Of a stretch of 36,752 nt of DNA, positions 34,674-36,752 are shown one piece after another. The stretch is from assembly GCA_002722105.1 (NCBI GenBank), contig PBKF01000025.1:61054-97805 (forward strand), given 5' to 3'. Position 1 is the first letter of the stretch; every line of letters begins with the position of its first letter. Source of the stretch: Fidelibacterota bacterium (GTDB lineage Bacteria; Marinisomatota; Marinisomatia; Marinisomatales; UBA1611). A model generated the notes under the pieces. The model saw only the letters and a program-made list of their open reading frames with translations. It was not told the DNA's origin and searched no databases. The position numbers and the translations under genes are program-made.

Positions 34674-35882
34674 TTAAAAATGATATTTCAAACCAATTTT
34701 AGTATGAGAAAAGTCTTCCATAGTCTGAAACTGAGTTTCTTCACCACCAATAATTTTTGAAACCGAAAAATTTAATTGCCAATCATTTTTTGGAAAATAA
34801 TCAGCAGAAAAGCCATATATAATCTGAGTGTCTTTTAAATCCGTAAATAAATTTATCTTTAGATCAAGAGCATTATCCATGTGAGCTGATTGGGCCGCAA
34901 GTAATAATGCTAAATCTGTAAATGATGCAAAGGGTGTGCCCATTCCCGGTTTGAAATCAGGCTCTTTTTCAAGCATTGTTTTATCCCAATTTATTAGACC
35001 ATCTATGGATCCAATTACCTGAGCTGACAGAATGATATCATTAGGTGTAGTATAGTCAATTTGTTCAGCATATTGTATATAAGATACATTATTAAAATAT
35101 AAAGAGTCTATCTCAAAATCATTCTCTGTTGTAAAGAATCCAACCTCAAAACGGTTCGTAATATTACCAATAAAAAAAACACCATCTAAACCAACAACAT
35201 TAGTTTTTCTATAAGAAAATACTGGAACATTAACATCATGTCCTACATAATCAAAAGAACGATCTCTTCCTCTGAAAATTGAAAAACTAAAATCGCCAAG
35301 ATCATTTGTTGTCTGAATTCGAATGCCAAATTCAGAAACAGTTTCCAATTCTATTAAAGGTGGATGACTAGCAGGAAGCTTAATTGGAAATGCCGTCTCA
35401 TTAAATGGCATTCGGTTTGGTACGTGCTTTGGAATAAATACACCTTCAAATTGCCAATCATTCCAATAATACTTGATTGATCCTGACACATTTCCAACCT
35501 TCCTTTCAGCACCGAGAAGAAACATATAATAATAATCATAAGGATTTAAATTATCTGTGGGATTGTTTCCATCTACTGTACCCCAGGCATGAATTTGCTT
35601 ACCGAGTTTTAATTCTCCCCAATCAGGATACCACATAATATATATTTCCCTAAATTGAAGGTCATTTTCATTGTTGGACCATCGATACTCTAATGCTGAA
35701 TTAGTTTGTATTTCAAAATCTCCCATAGCATACCCAATTTCTACTTCAATCAAACGAAATGGTAGTGAAATTTCAGTCTGATCCGATAATCGATGCATAT
35801 TTCCAGGCTTAAATGATCCGGTATAATTCAATTGTCCAAATAATATTGCTATTGGAAAAAGTAACCAAAACAATTTTTGCAT
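34674..35882 (-). CDS. Outer-membrane beta-barrel protein, DUF1302-like
   Basis: A 402-aa protein. After a signal peptide (about residues 1-16, ending near LFGQ), the chain is a run of amphipathic strands with aromatic girdles, such as EIYIMWYPDWGELKLGKQIHAWG near residue 85. It ends in KIGLKYHF with a terminal Phe, as expected for a barrel. The WGELKLGKQ and NPYDYYY pattern recalls DUF1302/porin-like proteins found beside LolA-like proteins and RND (MMPL) transporters in lipid-export loci. It begins 4 bp after the LolA-like gene and is surely co-transcribed with it. No RND transporter gene is in the window. A transport role for lipid or hydrophobic ligand is inference. Confidence 0.8.
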   Translation of the reverse strand: MQKLFWLLFPIAILFGQLNYTGSFKPGNMHRLSDQTEISLPFRLIEVEIGYAMGDFEIQTNSALEYRWSNNENDLQFREIYIMWYPDWGELKLGKQIHAWGTVDGNNPTDNLNPYDYYYMFLLGAERKVGNVSGSIKYYWNDWQFEGVFIPKHVPNRMPFNETAFPIKLPASHPPLIELETVSEFGIRIQTTNDLGDFSFSIFRGRDRSFDYVGHDVNVPVFSYRKTNVVGLDGVFFIGNITNRFEVGFFTTENDFEIDSLYFNNVSYIQYAEQIDYTTPNDIILSAQVIGSIDGLINWDKTMLEKEPDFKPGMGTPFASFTDLALLLAAQSAHMDNALDLKINLFTDLKDTQIIYGFSADYFPKNDWQLNFSVSKIIGGEETQFQTMEDFSHTKIGLKYHF

Positions 35883-35886
35883 TCAG

Positions 35887-36636
35887 TTAGTCTCTCGGAG
35901 TACGCTTGAGATTTTTTTCTTGGAATAATTTTTTGTCAATACCAGAATCTACAAGAATATCTGAAAATGTAACTTCTGTAGAATGATTTTTTTGAATATC
36001 TTTCACAAATACTCTTTTAATAACATGGTATTCTTTAATACTCTGAAAAGTGTATTCTTTAACTTTTTTCAAGTGGCCACGCTTATCATATGTTTCTTCC
36101 TTCAAACCTATAAGCGCTGTTTTATCAATCCATGAAATATGTTTTGAATAAGAAGATTTTGCTTCTTTAATAGGAGTGATTTCTAAAACATAGCAATCTT
36201 TGCCAAGAAAAATTTCATCATCCAATCGTTTAAAATTATTTTCATCCAAATTCCGACTAGATAAATCTTCATAGCTTAAGTCTGAACCCATAAATGCATC
36301 CCCCTTTTTTTTGGATGATATTCGTCTTACTTTCTTAAAAGCAGGAAGCCACATTCTCATTTCATCATCTTTATCATCATGTTCAATTTTTAAGAATGCT
36401 ACTCCCTTATCATCTTTCGGCTCCAAAAACCAGATTAATTGTTTTTTACTTCCATCAATTGATTTAGACACCATAGTGTTTGTTCTTGTTTTCCCTTTTG
36501 AATTGGTCAAAATCATTTTTGTTTTATTGGACATATCTTTTGGAGTTGGTCTATCATCGATCATCTTTGCAATCTCCAAACCGGATTGTCCAAGTAAATA
36601 CCCAATGAGAACTGGCAGAGTAATAAACTTCTTCAT
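35887..36636 (-). CDS. LolA-like outer-membrane lipoprotein-sorting family protein
   Basis: A 249-aa protein. The start is taken at the ATG at 36636, preceded by GGAGG at 5 bp, rather than at the in-frame ATG at 36648 that lies within that ribosome site. A signal peptide (KKFITLPVLIGYLLGQSG) leads into a long beta-rich domain. Stretches like KKQLIWFLEPKDDKGVAFL, EMRMWLPAFKKVRRISS and FMGSDLSYEDLSSRN are the PF17131-type hallmark of LolA-like proteins near RND transporters. The mature domain would carry hydrophobic ligands across the periplasm. It is followed at 4 bp by a barrel protein gene. The gene before it is fabH (32 bp gap). True LolA function is not implied. Confidence 0.85.
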   Translation of the reverse strand: MKKFITLPVLIGYLLGQSGLEIAKMIDDRPTPKDMSNKTKMILTNSKGKTRTNTMVSKSIDGSKKQLIWFLEPKDDKGVAFLKIEHDDKDDEMRMWLPAFKKVRRISSKKKGDAFMGSDLSYEDLSSRNLDENNFKRLDDEIFLGKDCYVLEITPIKEAKSSYSKHISWIDKTALIGLKEETYDKRGHLKKVKEYTFQSIKEYHVIKRVFVKDIQKNHSTEVTFSDILVDSGIDKKLFQEKNLKRTPRD

Positions 36637-36668
36637 TTTTTCCTCCATGAAATTATAGGTTTATTGTT

Positions 36669-36752
36669 TTACCAACGTATTACTGCAGATGCCCAGGTAA
36701 ACCCAGCCCCAAATGCAGCCAAAATAAGATGGTCACCCTTTTTAATCAAACC
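36669..36752 (-). CDS. fabH: 3-oxoacyl-ACP synthase III (FabH), C-terminal fragment at the window edge
   Basis: The last 27 codons and stop are in the window. They read LIKKGDHLILAAFGAGFTWA and then SAVIRW, the conserved FabH ending (KKGDxxLLxAFGxGxTWG). The fragment is too short to include the catalytic Cys, His or Asn. FabH condenses acyl-CoA with malonyl-ACP to start fatty-acid synthesis. It is in the same direction as the LolA-like gene, 32 bp upstream of it, so the lipid-transport pair may be transcribed from the fabH region. Confidence 0.85.
   Translation of the reverse strand, partial: GLIKKGDHLILAAFGAGFTWASAVIRW

Overview
The window is AT-rich, densely packed bacterial chromosome with about 33 protein-coding genes, no rRNA or tRNA gene that I can support, no CRISPR array and no transposase. 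It looks Gram-negative: two TonB-dependent receptors with N-terminal carboxypeptidase-like beta domains, several lipobox lipoproteins, an outer-membrane barrel and a LolA-like carrier. The receptor type, the weak ribosome-binding sites and the gene set point to the FCB group. My best guess is a marine lineage such as Candidatus Marinimicrobia or a deep-branching Bacteroidota relative. That is inference from content, not from a marker gene.

Layout. Positions 1-8631 are all on the minus strand. In transcription order they hold a small lipoprotein, tryptophan 2,3-dioxygenase, an atypical SDR, a thioredoxin-like 2Fe-2S ferredoxin and a RidA-family protein, tightly coupled (four genes with overlapping or near-overlapping ends). 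Next come an M19 dipeptidase lipoprotein, an OsmC protein, and the non-oxidative pentose phosphate genes rpe-tkt-rpiB, closed by a terminator. A truncated YeiH/UPF0324 transporter follows at the left edge. Positions 8751-13918 on the plus strand hold a LOG-family protein and two exported amidohydrolase-fold proteins. Of the three amidohydrolase-like units in these two proteins, only one keeps the metal-binding HxH motif.

Positions 13919-18003 (minus) form a likely TetR-controlled unit: TetR regulator, TonB receptor, lipoprotein and two tandem DUF454 membrane proteins. Ferrochelatase (hemH) diverges from it. Positions 19180-21931 (minus) hold a GT-C type membrane glycosyltransferase and a HemY-like FAD oxidoreductase. 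Positions 22031-26104 (minus) form a probable iron-acquisition operon: a 58-aa lipoprotein, a FecA-like TonB receptor and a DUF4856 lipoprotein. It has a strong-looking promoter, a 7-1-7 palindrome at the predicted start site, and a roughly 290-nt leader that could fold into a closed three-hairpin element.

Positions 26519-32475 (plus) form a fatty-acid beta-oxidation operon: TetR regulator with a palindromic operator at its own promoter, acyl-CoA dehydrogenase, thiolase, and a FadN-type HAD/ECH fusion. Positions 32505-36752 (minus) hold, in transcription order, the end of fabH, a LolA-like protein, an outer-membrane barrel protein, an unknown membrane-anchored protein and an HTTM-DCC fusion.

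The window combines central carbon metabolism, tryptophan and peptide catabolism, fatty-acid oxidation and metal or porphyrin uptake. I see no defence system or mobile element. The most interesting material is the divergent control region at 26105-26518, the amidohydrolase pair with lost metal sites, the incomplete kynurenine-like operon, and the HTTM-DCC pair.
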